Source of the DNA: CAVVAH01 sp963746175
GTDB lineage: Bacteria; Actinomycetota; Actinomycetes; JACCUZ01
Length of the DNA stretch: 64,000 nucleotides
NCBI GenBank assembly: GCA_963746175.1
Contig: CAVVAH010000008.1
Location: forward strand, 744,001-808,000
Direction of reading: 5' to 3'
Shown: positions 63,161-64,000 of the stretch, piece after piece
How the letters are laid out: the number at the start of each line of letters is the position of its first letter
Position numbering within the stretch: position 1 is the stretch's first letter
The notes under the pieces: generated by a model
Told to the model about the DNA's origin: nothing
The model's database searches: none
What the model saw: the letters and a program-made list of their open reading frames with translations, nothing else
Position numbers and translations under genes: made by a program

Positions 63161-64000
63161 TCAGCCCCGGAGGCCGCTCCTGACGAGGTTCCCAGCGGCC
63201 TCCGGGTGCTGCTGTGCGAGCAGCCCCGCCGCGGCGAGCACGTACTGCGTGTCCACGACCGTGCGCGCCCGCTCCGGCACCGCCCACCCACCGGCGAGAT
63301 CACCCGTCGCCGGCTCGAGCATGGCTGCGGCACGTCCCGCTGTCGCGTGCCGCAGCACCCCGCCCGAGCCGACGACCAGCCCGACCTGGCGCAGGTCCTT
63401 GCCGCTGCCTCGGGCGTGCCGGCGCAGTGCCACGGTCACCGCGAGGCGCGCCAGCTCGGCGTCGTCGTCCCGTCCCTGCTCGTCGTCCGGCAGGTACGCC
63501 GGGTCCGCCACGCGCGCCGACGCGGCGGCCCGGAGCCGGTCGGCCGACGTGTCGTCGAGCAGCCGCTCGGCGACCGCCGCCTCGACGACCCCGACCGCGC
63601 CCCAGCGCATCCCGAGGTCGCCCTCGACCGTGCGGCTGCGCCAGAGCACCTCGACGACCTCCTTGCGCAGCACTGCGTCCTCGCCCTGCGGGGTCACCAC
63701 CGAGTAGACGTCGGTCGTCGCGCCGCCGACGTCCACCACGAGCACGTCGCCGGCACCCTCGTGCGATCCGGCGCCGTCCGCGAGCACCTCGACACCGGCG
63801 AGCACCGCGTCGGGCGTCGCCGCGCGGACCATCGCCGGGAAGTCGGCGCGTGACGAGAGTCCCTTGCCGCCGATGACGTGGCCGATGAACACCTCGCGGA
63901 TCGCCAGCCGGGCCGGCATCGGGTCGAGCCGCCCGATCTCCGGCAGCACGTTCGCCGTCGCCGTCACCGGCACGCCGGCCGACGTCAGCTCGGCCAGCAC
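63161..64000 (-). CDS. MutL-family protein (glutamate mutase reactivase-like), C-terminal part
   Basis: The frame is open to the window edge, so the N-terminus lies beyond 64000; 279 residues are seen. VLVVDVGGATTDVYSVVTPQG is the second actin-fold ATPase motif of GlmL/MutL proteins, with VEGDLGMRWGAVGVVEAA and LRQVGLVVGSGGVLRHA following. The family reactivates adenosylcobalamin mutases; in actinobacteria it lies near mutase genes, which would be outside the window. Confidence 0.85.
   Translation of the reverse strand: MLAELTSAGVPVTATANVLPEIGRLDPMPARLAIREVFIGHVIGGKGLSSRADFPAMVRAATPDAVLAGVEVLADGAGSHEGAGDVLVVDVGGATTDVYSVVTPQGEDAVLRKEVVEVLWRSRTVEGDLGMRWGAVGVVEAAVAERLLDDTSADRLRAAASARVADPAYLPDDEQGRDDDAELARLAVTVALRRHARGSGKDLRQVGLVVGSGGVLRHATAGRAAAMLEPATGDLAGGWAVPERARTVVDTQYVLAAAGLLAQQHPEAAGNLVRSGLRG

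Overview
This window is high-GC DNA from an actinomycete. The evidence is the mycothiol S-conjugate amidase gene next to DUF4307 and greA, small DUF proteins typical of the phylum (DUF6542, DUF4245, DUF2277), a Mycobacterium-type Sdh1 succinate dehydrogenase, many GTG starts, GTGA/ATGA stop-start overlaps, and several genes whose start codon lies 6-8 nt behind a TAnnnT box as in leaderless mRNAs. Two or three promoter-like sites resemble flagellar sigma (FliA/WhiG) promoters, which suggests a motile lineage. The genus cannot be fixed from this window. No rRNA, tRNA, insertion sequence, prophage or CRISPR array was found.

Layout. 1-2.9 kb: end of sdhA, an sdhB with an unusual TPR-like tail, and a pterin dehydratase. 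3-9.4 kb: the accessory and most eroded part. It holds a frameshifted diguanylate cyclase, a GAF/subtilase pair reading away from a small gene made of eight VEGHKKGRP units, a G-rich tract, and a Crp-type regulator plus MFS transporter broken by about seven indels. 9.4-10.4 kb: a secreted LamG-like protein. 10.5-18.8 kb: conserved housekeeping block (ychF, rmuC, DUF6542, methyltransferase, ispH, xseA, xseB, DUF4245, glpX). 18.8-28.6 kb: lipoprotein hydrolase, class I fumarase, acetyltransferase, a large LuxR-type ATPase regulator, a lipoprotein and class II fumarase. 28.6-33.9 kb: lytic transglycosylase, LLM oxidoreductase-hemerythrin fusion, PhoH-like protein, Z-isoprenyl diphosphate synthase. 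34-42.2 kb: hemolysin III, DUF2277, a Tet(M)-like GTPase, a ribbon-helix-helix-like protein, two acetyltransferases, a PNPOx-like protein and a DUF255 thioredoxin-fold protein. 42.3-45.5 kb: a large GGDEF-EAL protein. 45.5-54.1 kb: mca, DUF4307, greA, spermidine-synthase-like protein, DrrAB-type ABC transporter, ilvA, ROK kinase, FIST protein. 54.1-58.4 kb: MoxR ATPase, VWA protein and an unknown third gene. 58.4-64 kb: a short transcription unit encoding an 11-residue peptide with a strong terminator, an MFS gene, a TetR/DHA2 efflux pair, an acetyltransferase and part of a MutL-family protein.

Central carbon genes recur (succinate dehydrogenase, two unrelated fumarases, fructose bisphosphatase, glucokinase-like). 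c-di-GMP turnover is represented by two GGDEF genes, and the intact one sits behind the best FliA-like promoter. Seven loci carry reading-frame breaks. Most isolated ones are explained by one extra G/C, so sequencing indels are a real alternative to gene decay there. The 6.8-9.2 kb block has too many breaks for that to be the easy explanation.

The best candidates for something undescribed are the VEGHKKGRP repeat peptide with its divergent subtilase, the short transcript encoding MVEDDFGPWDD, and the fusions SdhB-TPR and LLM-hemerythrin.
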